DNA of 64,000 nucleotides from assembly GCA_018262855.1 (NCBI GenBank), contig JADFDO010000006.1, positions 62,001 through 126,000 on the forward strand. The letters are read 5' to 3'. Each line of letters begins with the position of its first letter. Within the stretch, counting starts at the first letter, position 1. Below are positions 48,354 to 56,646 of the stretch, in pieces. Source of the stretch: Methanolinea sp. GTDB lineage: Archaea; Halobacteriota; Methanomicrobia; Methanomicrobiales; Methanospirillaceae. Position numbers and translations under genes: made by a program. The notes below the pieces were generated by a model. The model was not told the DNA's origin, made no database searches, and saw nothing but the letters and a program-made list of their open reading frames with translations.

Positions 48354-48581
48354 ATGGCAAAAAAGAATGATGCGACCGTAGTCAAGGTCATAGAACTGAT
48401 AGGAAGCTCCCCCAAGAACTGGGAGGAAGCCGTCCAGAATGCTGTCAAGGAAGCCTCAAAGTCCGTCAGGAATATCAAGGGAGTCGACCTGAAGCGCTGC
48501 ACCGCAAAAGTAGCCAACGGAAAAATAGTTGAATACCGGGCAGTGGTGAAAGTCGCATTCATTGTCGAAAGGGAGATTTGA
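48354..48581 (+). CDS. Dodecin
   Basis: 75 residues from ATG 48354, with GGAG about eight bases before. TVVKVIELIGSSPKNWEEAVQNA then KGVDLKRCTAKVANGKI and YRAVVKVAFIVE match dodecin. Dodecins form 12-mers that store flavins or CoA. The length equals the family. The frame upstream is open to 48228 but not coding. Confidence 0.92.
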   Translation: MAKKNDATVVKVIELIGSSPKNWEEAVQNAVKEASKSVRNIKGVDLKRCTAKVANGKIVEYRAVVKVAFIVEREI

Positions 48582-48820
48582 CCTCTCTTTTTCACAGTAC
48601 TTTTTTAGTCTGAGCATTTCCTGATGCGATCTTTCCGTTCCCCCCGTTATGGAAGAATCCTCAGCGCATCATCGTGAATGACCACTTGATCTGAGAATGT
48701 TCAGCCTGGTTTTTACTTCGGTATTCCTGAACGAATGATCCCATTTACCAAAAAAATATTTTTCATCTTTGGGCAGAGAGCATATACCCTGCACTGAATC
48801 ATAGATGGGTGTGAAGAACC

Positions 48821-49696
48821 ATGAGAAGAGACGGACGAAGAAGTACGAATGTCGAGGATAAACGTGGGATAGGGGGGAGCAAGGGAGTTATCGGTGGCGG
48901 GATTGGCGTGATTGTCGTCGTTGTGATTGCCCTTCTGCTCGGAGCCGACCCGAGCGCGGTGCTGAGCTCGGTCACCGAGCAGGGAGGCTATCCTTCTGAT
49001 GGAACCGTCCCTACCGCTACATTCTCTGCAGAAGAGAACGAGATGGCTGATTTTGTCTCGATCGTCCTTGCCGACACCGAGGATACCTGGAATCCTATCT
49101 TCAGGTCACAAAAAAGGAACTATACAGAACCTAAACTGGTCCTGTTCTCAGGAGGTGTCCAGTCTGCATGCGGCTATGCACAGTCGGCCATGGGACCTTT
49201 CTACTGCCCTGCTGACCAGAAGGTCTACATCGATCTCTCGTTCTACCAGTCGCTGAAGGACCAGTACGGGGCCCCGGGCGATTTCGCCCAGGCGTACGTT
49301 ATCGCCCACGAGGTCGGCCACCACATCCAGAACCTTGATGGAAAGTTATCCCAGATCCAGCGACTCCAGGGTCAGACCGATGAAACCACCGCGAACAGGC
49401 TTTCCGTCATGCTCGAACTGCAGGCTGACTGCTATGCAGGACTCTGGGCGCACCATGCGAACCGGGCCCGCGGGGTCGTGGAGCCGGGAGATATTGACGA
49501 AGCACTGAATGCCGCATCGAAGATCGGTGACGATACCCTCCAGAAACAGGCACAGGGGTATGTGGTCCCGGACTCCTTCACCCACGGTTCATCTGCCCAG
49601 CGGAAGCAGGCCTTCATGACCGGGTACCAGAGCGGGGATGTTGCGGCGTGCGCAATATGCACCTCGGATACCTCTTGCCTGGCTGCTGCACAATAA
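48821..49696 (+). CDS. YpfJ-type neutral zinc metallopeptidase
   Basis: 291 residues. A cytosolic basic start with RSTNVEDKRGIGG, one membrane span (GVIVVVVIALLLG), then an extracellular domain with VIAHEVGHHIQ (HExxH) and ELQADCYAGLW (third ligand). The end FMTGYQSGDVAACA also matches YpfJ/KPN_02809 proteins. Its substrate is unknown. A terminator-like hairpin follows. The family is bacterial in the main, so acquisition by transfer is possible. Confidence 0.88.
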   Translation: MRRDGRRSTNVEDKRGIGGSKGVIGGGIGVIVVVVIALLLGADPSAVLSSVTEQGGYPSDGTVPTATFSAEENEMADFVSIVLADTEDTWNPIFRSQKRNYTEPKLVLFSGGVQSACGYAQSAMGPFYCPADQKVYIDLSFYQSLKDQYGAPGDFAQAYVIAHEVGHHIQNLDGKLSQIQRLQGQTDETTANRLSVMLELQADCYAGLWAHHANRARGVVEPGDIDEALNAASKIGDDTLQKQAQGYVVPDSFTHGSSAQRKQAFMTGYQSGDVAACAICTSDTSCLAAAQ

Positions 49697-50068
49697 GTGC
49701 CGGACCACGATATCCCGGTGCCTGGCTGCCAGTCGGTATCCTGGCAGACCGATCTTCCTTTTTTCTACCGAATCGTATCGCTACTGAATTGGCGATTCGT
49801 CGGAGATACCGGGGGTGGAATAGCTACGAAAAATTGTACGGCCCCGTCTTTTTAAAGATCAGAACCCTTCCTTTCGTTTCATCTGAAGGGGTATATCAGA
49901 AATTTCCCACCTGAACCGGCTATCCATGTGGCCACGGATTGATCCTGCAGTTGCAACGAACCATACCTATTTCCCCATCCGGTGCCGTGTAATTACTACC
50001 AAGAAGATGTGATGGGAGGGATCGCATTGAATCCCTGACCCTGCATGTTTCACTTTCCATGATTGGGC
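49697..50068. other. Intergenic region between zinc peptidase and REC-PAS gene
   Basis: 371 bases, no gene recognised. The left end holds a terminator-like hairpin. The AT-rich stretch near 49840-49905 includes TTTTTAAAG and TATATCAG, candidate TATA elements for the downstream gene, but neither is at the expected distance from ATG 50069. Confidence 0.4.
49726..49763 (+). terminator. Terminator-like hairpin after zinc peptidase
   Basis: CTGCCAG (49726-49732) pairs with CTGGCAG (49741-49747), followed within ten bases by a T-rich run. It lies 30 bases after the stop codon of the YpfJ-type gene. Confidence 0.5.
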
Positions 50069-51303
50069 ATGATCTCGGTACTGTATGTCGATGATGAACG
50101 CGATCTCTGCGAGATCTCACGTGTATTCCTGGAAAGAGAGGGGGAGTTCCAGGTCGGCACCGCAACTTCAGCGCAGGAAGCCCTGCGCCTGCTCAATCTC
50201 ACTTCATATAACGTCATCATCTCCGATTACAGCATGCCGGGCATGGACGGGCTTGACTTCCTCAAGACGGTGCGGGAATGTCATGGGGATCTCCCGTTAT
50301 CCTCTTTTCCGGGCGGGCCAGAGAAGATGTCGTGATCGAAGCCATCAACAGGGGAGTCGATTTCTATCTCCAGAAAGGAGGTGATCCGAAGACCCAGTTC
50401 GCCGAACTCACGCACAAGATCAGGCAGGCAGTCCGAAGGAAACAGGCAGAACGTTTTCTTCGTGAATCCGAGAGGATGCTCACTGATATCATCAATTTCC
50501 TCCCGGATGCCACGTTTGCCATCGACAAGGAAGGACGCGTGATTGCATGGAACCATGCGATCGAAGAGATGACCGGCATTTCCGCAGAACAGATGCTCGG
50601 CCGGGGAGATTATGCCTATTCCATACCGTTTTATGGCTCAAAACGCCCCCTGCTTATCGATCTCATTCAAGAACCTGAAGAGCACTACTCCCACCTCTAT
50701 TCACTCATCCGCCGGAACGGGTCATCCCTCACTGCAGAGACCGATCTTGCCCATCCCCAAGGGTCCAGGATATCGGTGCTCGCCAAGGCATGTCCCCTCT
50801 GCAACGAGAAGGGAGAGGTGAGCGGGGCGATCGAATCTATCCGGGACATCACAGAGAGAAAAAGGATGGAAGACTCACTCCGTGCCAGCGAGGAGAAGTT
50901 CCGGGCACTTGTCAACCTATCCCTTGAGGGTATCGTGATCACTGACTTTTCGGGAACACTGCTCTTTGTGAACCGGGCGGCAGGCATGACCGTTGACATT
51001 CCTGACTACGAACGGTTGATTGGCACAAGAAATGTGATGGAATTCATCGCTCCGGAATCACGGGACGAGGTTCTGAGGGATTTTCACAAGGTTTCGCAGG
51101 GAACTGACGCATACCTGGTGTGCTATAAACTTCTCACGGAGAAAAAGAGGGAGGTCTTGGTCGAGTGCATTGGAAAGAAGATCCAGTTCGGGGACATCCC
51201 CGCGATGCTGGTCAGCATGCGTGACGTGACCGGGAGGCAGCAGGCCGAACAGGCACCCCTGAACGTACCCGGGACACCTGACAAATCTTATCATCTGGAA
51301 TAA
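50069..51303 (+). pseudogene. Frameshifted REC-PAS-PAS signalling protein
   Basis: The first frame encodes REC from ISVLYVDDERDL to FLKTVRECHGDLP; the second continues ...VILFSGRAREDVVIEAINRG and carries PAS domains (ILINFLPD-like FLPDATFAIDKEGRV; LSLEGIVITDFSGTLL) to residue 340. One base is missing near 50292-50296 (CTCCCG), because the paralogue at 31355-35479 keeps REC and PAS in one frame. The upstream GTG/ATG set is in place. It has no kinase domain. It is a real recent mutation or a sequencing error. Confidence 0.85.
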
Positions 51304-51412
51304 TCCTGTTCTTTCCTTACCCTATCACTGATGTCACATCCCTCTCCTTTAGAGGTATTCCAATCCAGGGTATCTCATAACCCTTATCCAGCTGGTGCTC
51401 CCACATTGCTCC

Positions 51413-52000
51413 ATGAGTCCGGCTGAACAGATCGCTCACCACCAGCACGAGGTCTTCTCTGCATCCCGTGCCGCTCATCTTGATACCCCGCTGCGAAGGA
51501 TCCTCTATCGCCCCGACCGATTGGCTGAAAGGTTCGTGAAACCTGGCGACACGGTACTTGACTTCGGCTGCGGCCCGGGCTTTTTCACCCGTGCATTCGC
51601 AAAGCGGGTTGGGGAGCAGGGAAGAGTCTATGCGGTGGATCTCCAGGACGAGATGCTCGGGATAGTCAGGGGGAAGATGGAGTCCGGGCGACTCCAGTCA
51701 CGGGTTGTGACGCATCAGTGCAGGTCCGAATCAATCAATCTTCCCGACCATCTGGCAGGCACCTTCGATGCCGTGTTTACCATCTTCGTTGTCCACGAAG
51801 TCCCCGATCCGGAGAAGCTCTTCTCGGAGATTAACGTCCTTCTCAAACCCGGCGGGATCCTGTTCTTCTCGGAACCTCCTATCCTTGTTTCTGGAAGTGA
51901 GTTCCGGGGCAAGATTGCCCTTCTGGAGAAAATGGGATTTGAGCTCGTCGGGAGGTCACTGTTCTTCGTAAACCGTGCAGCGGTGCTGAAGAAAAAGTGA
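51413..52000 (+). CDS. Class I SAM-dependent methyltransferase
   Basis: 195 residues from ATG 51413. TVLDFGCGPGFFTRAFAKR is motif I, VYAVDLQDEM motif post-I, and LLKPGGILFFSEP the motif III strand. It belongs to the Methyltransf_11/25 group with an N-terminal helical cap. The substrate is unknown; the proteins of this size act on small molecules or lipids. A frame from 51395 is also open. Confidence 0.85.
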   Translation: MSPAEQIAHHQHEVFSASRAAHLDTPLRRILYRPDRLAERFVKPGDTVLDFGCGPGFFTRAFAKRVGEQGRVYAVDLQDEMLGIVRGKMESGRLQSRVVTHQCRSESINLPDHLAGTFDAVFTIFVVHEVPDPEKLFSEINVLLKPGGILFFSEPPILVSGSEFRGKIALLEKMGFELVGRSLFFVNRAAVLKKK

Positions 52001-52037
52001 GATACGAGGTCAGGGGGTTTCCCTGATCTCCCATTGA

Positions 52038-53624
52038 TCAATAGTATTCGTAGATAAACCCTGCAATACTTCCAATGTCTTCTCCGACGGCCATCATGTC
52101 ATCCAGTGAAGAGATCGGCACATTGTTGGCGTATACTGCAAATACAAGGCGCTTCCCGCTCTTTGCATCCAGATATCCCGCTAGGGATTTTGCAAGCAGG
52201 ATTGCCCTGTCGTTCATAGAATCGTAATTGATGCTTGTACCGGTTTTTGCGTAGACCTTCCCGCAGGCCGGGTTGTCCGCTTTGCAGGACATCGCAAGAG
52301 AACCGTCGACGCCGAGTATCGGCTGAGCCCTGACGAACTTCTCCGCATAGGGACGCGTATGTATGATGGTGAGCAGGTGTGCCGCTGCTCTCGGCGAGAT
52401 CCGGTCTTCACTCACACCCCCGGCACCATCCCCAAGGGAGACGGCCGTCGTATCGAGTCCCAGCGATGAGAGGATCCTGCCCTCTTCTTTCATGCCATCA
52501 TAGAATCCGGTTCCGTTCGACGCAGTGGCAAGCAGCATGATATATGAGTTGGCATGCATATTCTGCGAGACTTTCAATGTCAGTTTCACGTCCTCGATGA
52601 GTGGTGGTGATATGAGCTCTGCCACCTTCTGGGATCCGGCATACCCATTCATTACCGGAAGTTTTTCTCCGGGATTGTCCCCTGTCGCCTGTGCGATCAC
52701 GTCAATCCCCTGCCGTTCCAGGGCCTCGATGAAGAGTGTTCGGGCATACACTGCAGGATCCCGCACGGAGTATGTCTGGTTCACCTGCCCTGCATCAGCA
52801 GCGACGATGCCCGAGACCACGATTGTATGCCCGGGTCCTTCTGTTATCGCGATTGAGAGGGGCGAACCTGCCGGACCGGTCGTCACCCTGTTGTCGAGAA
52901 GATATGCAGAAGTCTCAGGGCGCATTGCCAGGGTCGGTGGAGTCCCAGGTACCCCAGGTGTGATCATAATATCAAGAAGATTGTCATTGATGACAATTGG
53001 TGAGAGAACCGGGTCCCACTGGTTCGCTGTCTCAAATAACCGGTCGTCAATGACCACATCGGAGACCTTGCGAATCCCGGATCCTTTTACCTGCGATGCA
53101 AGTGCATCAAGGCCTGCGCAGGGGTAGGTTGCTGTGAGGATTGCCCCCTCCAGCGCATTCGCATCACCATGATCGATATTGGTGAACTCGATCGTATCGT
53201 CAGGCAGTGTGCGGCCACCCATGGTCAGGTCGCCGCGTGCTACGAGGACAAGGATTCCATCGAGTTCTCCGGAACTGCCTAAAGCTCCCACTGCATAGAC
53301 CGGTGTCACGAACCGGTGGTCAGGGCCAAGTGCTTCCAGTATCGCGGCTGATGAGAAGAGCTTGGCCGTAGATCCAGGGAGAAAGAGTTCGTCGGCATTG
53401 CGCTCATAGAGTGGAATCCCTGATGACGGATCGACGACGATGATTCCCCAGCTGGTATGTGCATACTGCGGAGCGCTTGTAATGGCTGACACTTTCTCTT
53501 CGAACCGTGAGGGCGTGGAAGAGAGCGGAGGACCATTCGTGCATCCCGCAGCAACGAGGAGGAGGATCAGAAGGGCGATTGGAATGCATTGTGCATAGGT
53601 CCGGAATCGAGAGCATGGAGACAT
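52038..53624 (-). CDS. PBP4/DacB-like D-Ala-D-Ala carboxypeptidase (S13), lipoprotein
   Basis: 528 residues from ATG 53624. The signal ends in lipobox LLVAAGC. The S13 motifs are present: PGSTAKLFSS (SxxK, S85), SQNMHANSY (SxN) and YAKTGTSINYD (KTG). The insertion domain between motifs 1 and 2 is that of DacB. All catalytic residues are in place, so it could be an active serine hydrolase. Methanogens of this class lack murein, so the substrate is unlikely to be peptidoglycan of its own wall. Gene transfer from bacteria is likely. Confidence 0.87.
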   Translation of the reverse strand: MSPCSRFRTYAQCIPIALLILLLVAAGCTNGPPLSSTPSRFEEKVSAITSAPQYAHTSWGIIVVDPSSGIPLYERNADELFLPGSTAKLFSSAAILEALGPDHRFVTPVYAVGALGSSGELDGILVLVARGDLTMGGRTLPDDTIEFTNIDHGDANALEGAILTATYPCAGLDALASQVKGSGIRKVSDVVIDDRLFETANQWDPVLSPIVINDNLLDIMITPGVPGTPPTLAMRPETSAYLLDNRVTTGPAGSPLSIAITEGPGHTIVVSGIVAADAGQVNQTYSVRDPAVYARTLFIEALERQGIDVIAQATGDNPGEKLPVMNGYAGSQKVAELISPPLIEDVKLTLKVSQNMHANSYIMLLATASNGTGFYDGMKEEGRILSSLGLDTTAVSLGDGAGGVSEDRISPRAAAHLLTIIHTRPYAEKFVRAQPILGVDGSLAMSCKADNPACGKVYAKTGTSINYDSMNDRAILLAKSLAGYLDAKSGKRLVFAVYANNVPISSLDDMMAVGEDIGSIAGFIYEYY

Positions 53625-54164
53625 GAGTATCCTGTGGGTATTTCCGAACTGATCCCTCATAAACAGACTGTGCCTGAATACCGCACACAGCGACATCACG
53701 GGTATCCCGCAATCCAGTTGTATTGAAAAGAACAGAACAGGGTGGAGAGCGACAAGGAATGCCTTCCAGGCCAAGGTCTTTTCAAATCCTCGTCCTTGTC
53801 TGGATATCCGGTGCTGGAAGCGGAATCGGTCTTTCCGGCCACATATTTATCCTACCAGAAAAAAGTGTCCTTTTCTGAGCAGGACCGGTCACTGAAAAAG
53901 AAGGAGTTCTGATTCCGGCAGCACCCCTGCAAAATATCCTTAATGAGCGGCGAGGGGAAAGTCACGCCCACCAAAGATGCTCCTCTCGCCCCTGGTAGGC
54001 TGAGTATGACCAACCAGACCATATCTGCGATGAACATACCACCTTCCCATGCACCCAAGAGGCGTTCGAACCACACCCGTTTTCCAGCGTGAATGAGAAC
54101 GCGATAAGAAGGATCGCTATTGCCGAAAGCGAAAATCAAAAAAGGGGATATGGACCCAAGATAC
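53625..54164. other. 540-bp region with no convincing gene
   Basis: The region upstream of the S13 peptidase is open in part but lacks recognisable coding. A minus frame (53852-54139) has no strong start or domain. AAATATGTG on the minus strand near 53840-53848 could be a TATA element for a long leader. Nothing else is evident. Confidence 0.35.
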
Positions 54165-54326
54165 CTATTTCCTTCTCTTGTTTTTCTGGTTTGCCGCGAT
54201 CTTCTCTTTTGCGGTCAATGGCGCAGGTTTTGAACTAACGGCCCCGGCCACTGTACCCGTGACTGATTTTGTTTCTTCATTATCAGGCTTTTTACCCTTG
54301 CCTTTCTGGTTGCCGCTATCTCTCAT
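54165..54326 (-). CDS. 53-residue Lys-rich small protein (copy A)
   Basis: ATG 54326 to TAG 54165, 53 residues: starts MRDSGNQKGKGKKPDNEE and ends KEKIAANQKNKRRK. About 28% Lys/Arg; no membrane span. The same length and a shared QK-x-KG-x-K start and K[ED]K-x-AA-x-x-K-x-K[R] end tie it to the gene at 54560-54721. No Shine-Dalgarno is seen. It could bind nucleic acid or be an intrinsically disordered stress protein; the function is unknown. Confidence 0.6.
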   Translation of the reverse strand: MRDSGNQKGKGKKPDNEETKSVTGTVAGAVSSKPAPLTAKEKIAANQKNKRRK

Positions 54327-54559
54327 GAAGGATCATGCAGTGCGAAAGATGATATATTTTGGCTGTAAAATCCTGTTTTAAGAAGAAATTGCAGATAATT
54401 CTCACAATACGCAGTGTTTTCCAAGAGAGATCATGGAAACCCGATGCAGGGATCGATTAAATCCTTATAGAAAGATTCCCTCTTCTTCATCCTGGCATCC
54501 ACTCTCCTGTCAAAAGAGTCTAGAATTCATAACGAAAGTTATGTGTGAAAATGAAAAGA

Positions 54560-54721
54560 TCAGTGCCTTTTTTTCTTCATTTTTGCGGCGTTTTTGTCCT
54601 TCAGGGACGCGATTTTCTGCGCATCAAGTGACTCTTCAGTCTTCTTCCCAACAGGGGCTGCAGTTGCCAGATTCTCTGGTGCCTTGTGTCCCTTTGTCTT
54701 TTGTTCATGCTGCTTCTTCAT
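54560..54721 (-). CDS. 53-residue Lys-rich small protein (copy B)
   Basis: ATG 54721 to stop at 54560, 53 residues: MKKQHEQKTKGHKAPENL ... ASLKDKNAAKMKKKRH. It matches copy A (54165-54326) in length, in the QKxKGxK start and in the KDKxAAxxKxKxR end, separated by 233 bases in the same orientation. Low-complexity and basic; no domain recognised. The frame is open further to 54778 but that part does not match copy A. Confidence 0.62.
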   Translation of the reverse strand: MKKQHEQKTKGHKAPENLATAAPVGKKTEESLDAQKIASLKDKNAAKMKKKRH

Positions 54722-54958
54722 GGCGGGGTACTCTGGCGGCCGGGTATAAAGAGGTACGCGAGGTGCTGATTTAAACAAGAGCGTGGAAATGTTGGACTTT
54801 AGAGAGAACGGGTATTACCGGTGGGATTTCAAATCGACAGAAGCCGGGATAACGACATTAAACAGGATTTTTTTCCCTTAACGGATGCAATACCCAGGAT
54901 GCAAAGCGGTTCAAACTCACAGTACATGTGACCGAGTGACCGTGTATCTGGCATGTGC

Positions 54959-55462
54959 TCAAATCCCCATTTTTGCGGGCAATTCCCGCGCCCAGGCCGA
55001 GATAGCGCCCCAGTCCCGGAAATCACCTTCCGGGATCTTCATCATTTTCCCGAGTGATCGTACCAGAAAACCCTGCTGTTCGGATTGAAAACTCCCTGCA
55101 AACATGGTGATGGCGACTGCCTTTGCAGGCGCTACCGCACTTGCCAGCTTCCCTGTAAATACGTGAACATCCCCTGCTTTCGGGTACACCGGGGCTATGC
55201 CCACCACGAATCCTGCAACTGGAATATGTGCGATCCTGTCCCTGTGCCGGGCGGCAAACCCTGCGATGTCTCCCAGGAACTTCCCCGAATACACGGGGGT
55301 CCCGATCACCAGGGCGTCATACTCTTCAAGCGAATGAACTGATTCTATCTCCTTGACATCGGTCCCATATCCCGCCTTCCTGAATTCATCTGCAATAGCC
55401 CCTGCAATCCCAGATGTCGATCCTTCCCTTGATGCATATGCGACAAGAATCCGTGACGGCAT
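54959..55462 (-). CDS. Flavodoxin-domain protein (HemG/Flavodoxin_5-like)
   Basis: 167 residues from ATG 55462. ILVAYASREGSTSGIAGAIA is the FMN phosphate loop, and EYDALVIGTPVYSGKFLGD the second FMN loop. These match Flavodoxin_5, the family of protoporphyrinogen oxidase HemG. Since haem here is made by the Ahb route, a HemG role is not needed and a general electron-transfer or stress function is more likely. Confidence 0.82.
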   Translation of the reverse strand: MPSRILVAYASREGSTSGIAGAIADEFRKAGYGTDVKEIESVHSLEEYDALVIGTPVYSGKFLGDIAGFAARHRDRIAHIPVAGFVVGIAPVYPKAGDVHVFTGKLASAVAPAKAVAITMFAGSFQSEQQGFLVRSLGKMMKIPEGDFRDWGAISAWARELPAKMGI

Positions 55463-55629
55463 GATCCTCAGTGAAGACTGGATCCAGGTCACATATAAAA
55501 AAGGGTCCACCGGGCCTGCAGAAAATTCACTCCGGAAAGACAGCAGTACCGATCAGGCACAGGGGATTGCGGTCCGGGAGTTCATAGGGTCAAGATGCTG
55601 CATGAAAAGAAAAGAGTGTGATGGAACGG

Positions 55630-55767
55630 TCACGGGGGTGTCATGACGGTGAAATGCTTCCTGCATCGCCCGCATGTTGCATCCCTTGACTCTTTGTAAA
55701 AGGCTTTCGGCATGTTATATACAATCGAGTTCTCTTTCGAACAATTGGGACAGGTATACCTGATCAT
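55630..55767 (-). CDS. Small zinc-ribbon protein (45 residues)
   Basis: 45 residues from ATG 55767. YTCPNCSKENS and TCGRCRKHF give two CxxC knuckles, a zinc ribbon, on a lysine-containing scaffold. Such small zinc-ribbon proteins are frequent in archaea and may bind RNA or protein. GGGATAT precedes the ATG. The frame extends to 55815 without support. Confidence 0.6.
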   Translation of the reverse strand: MIRYTCPNCSKENSIVYNMPKAFYKESRDATCGRCRKHFTVMTPP

Positions 55768-56270
55768 ATATCCCGATCTTGTCCCGATTACTATTGGTCT
55801 CTCAGTTGTTTTCATCGTGATCTGTCATCTGCATGTGGTATACTCAACAGGAAATACCACATGTCCCAGTCTGAGTTCTCTTACCCTCAACCCGCTGAAT
55901 ACGCAGGGCATACCTCGCCGGATGGAACAGTCTTCTCCATCAAAATACGCGTGTATCATGGTCCAGATTATTCTGGCTACAGTAGTATTGGATGTGTATG
56001 GGTAAATAGTCATAGCACGGTTTTGATTTACCGGGTCTTGATACCCGGATGTTACAGAATCATATCATGCCAGGAGTATCAGCATCCTGGGGGCATGCTG
56101 ATTGAAAAGAATACCAGTTATTTCTCTTTCCTTTCGATACCATGCTGTTACACGCAAACATAACACCTCAACCCGCGTAACCTGCTGTGCCCAATCCTTG
56201 ACGTGTGCGAGGATTGGTTGAATAAGAACCTGTCGCCATTAAGGGCGACCTGACGAAAAAAAGAAATAGG
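55768..56270. other. 503-bp region between two small zinc genes, with hairpins
   Basis: No convincing gene. An open plus frame (55861-56163, 100 codons) has AGGA before its ATG but no recognisable domain. Hairpins are CCGGGT/ACCCGG (56031-56048), CCAATCCT/AGGATTGG (56191-56217) and GTCGCC/GGCGAC (56232-56249). The last two follow the minus-strand zinc gene stop at 56271. Confidence 0.4.
56232..56249 (-). terminator. Terminator-like hairpin after small zinc gene
   Basis: GTCGCC (56232-56237) pairs with GGCGAC (56244-56249). It lies 21-38 bases after the minus-strand stop at 56271, with a moderately T-rich stretch (minus strand) just downstream. A second, longer hairpin follows at 56191-56217. 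Confidence 0.4.
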
Positions 56271-56438
56271 TTAAAACCGGGGTCGCCTGTGGTTAGGAAG
56301 GCATTCCTGGCAATAGACAGGCCTGCCCTCTGTTGGCTTGAACGGTACTTCACACTCTTTGCCGCAGTCTGAACAGACTACTTTGGTCATTTCACGGGGT
56401 CCGAAATTTCTCGGGCCGCCAAAATTTGATTTGAACAT
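56271..56438 (-). CDS. Small CxxC...CxxC zinc-binding protein (55 residues)
   Basis: 55 residues: ATG 56438, TAA at 56271. KVVCSDCGKECEVPFKP and RPVYCQECLPNHR give the two CxxC knuckles of a family of short archaeal zinc-ribbon proteins ('CxxC-x17-CxxC type'). The N-terminal 17 residues are Gly/Asn/Arg/Phe-rich (FGGPRNFGPRE), suggesting a nucleic-acid or flexible tail. Function unknown. This gene is easily missed because of its size. Confidence 0.78.
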   Translation of the reverse strand: MFKSNFGGPRNFGPREMTKVVCSDCGKECEVPFKPTEGRPVYCQECLPNHRRPRF

Positions 56439-56646
56439 ATTGCTACTCGCACAGTTGGAAAACTGTAGTTACATCTTTTGTGCATCGGATGATAAAAGGC
56501 AGTATCGTTTCAGTCAAAAATCGCGGTATTCTGCGATATTTTCAATAATTTTGTCTTTCCGCGCCCTTTTTTAGATATGATTGACTGCAGCCCCGGATAT
56601 TGTTACGGGCAAATTATTATTGTCCCATTCAGGGAATGGGGATCGT

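Noticed and set aside
53852-54139. 95-codon minus frame upstream of the S13 peptidase gene
   Set aside because: No recognisable domain and no support from start signals. Retained only as part of the gap description.
54901-54925. GGTTCAAACTC resembling a tRNA T-loop
   Set aside because: No matching acceptor, D or anticodon arms can be found around it.
54959-55462. Calling the flavodoxin protein HemG
   Set aside because: The cell makes haem via Ahb enzymes, which need no protoporphyrinogen oxidase. Flavodoxin_5 similarity alone is not enough.
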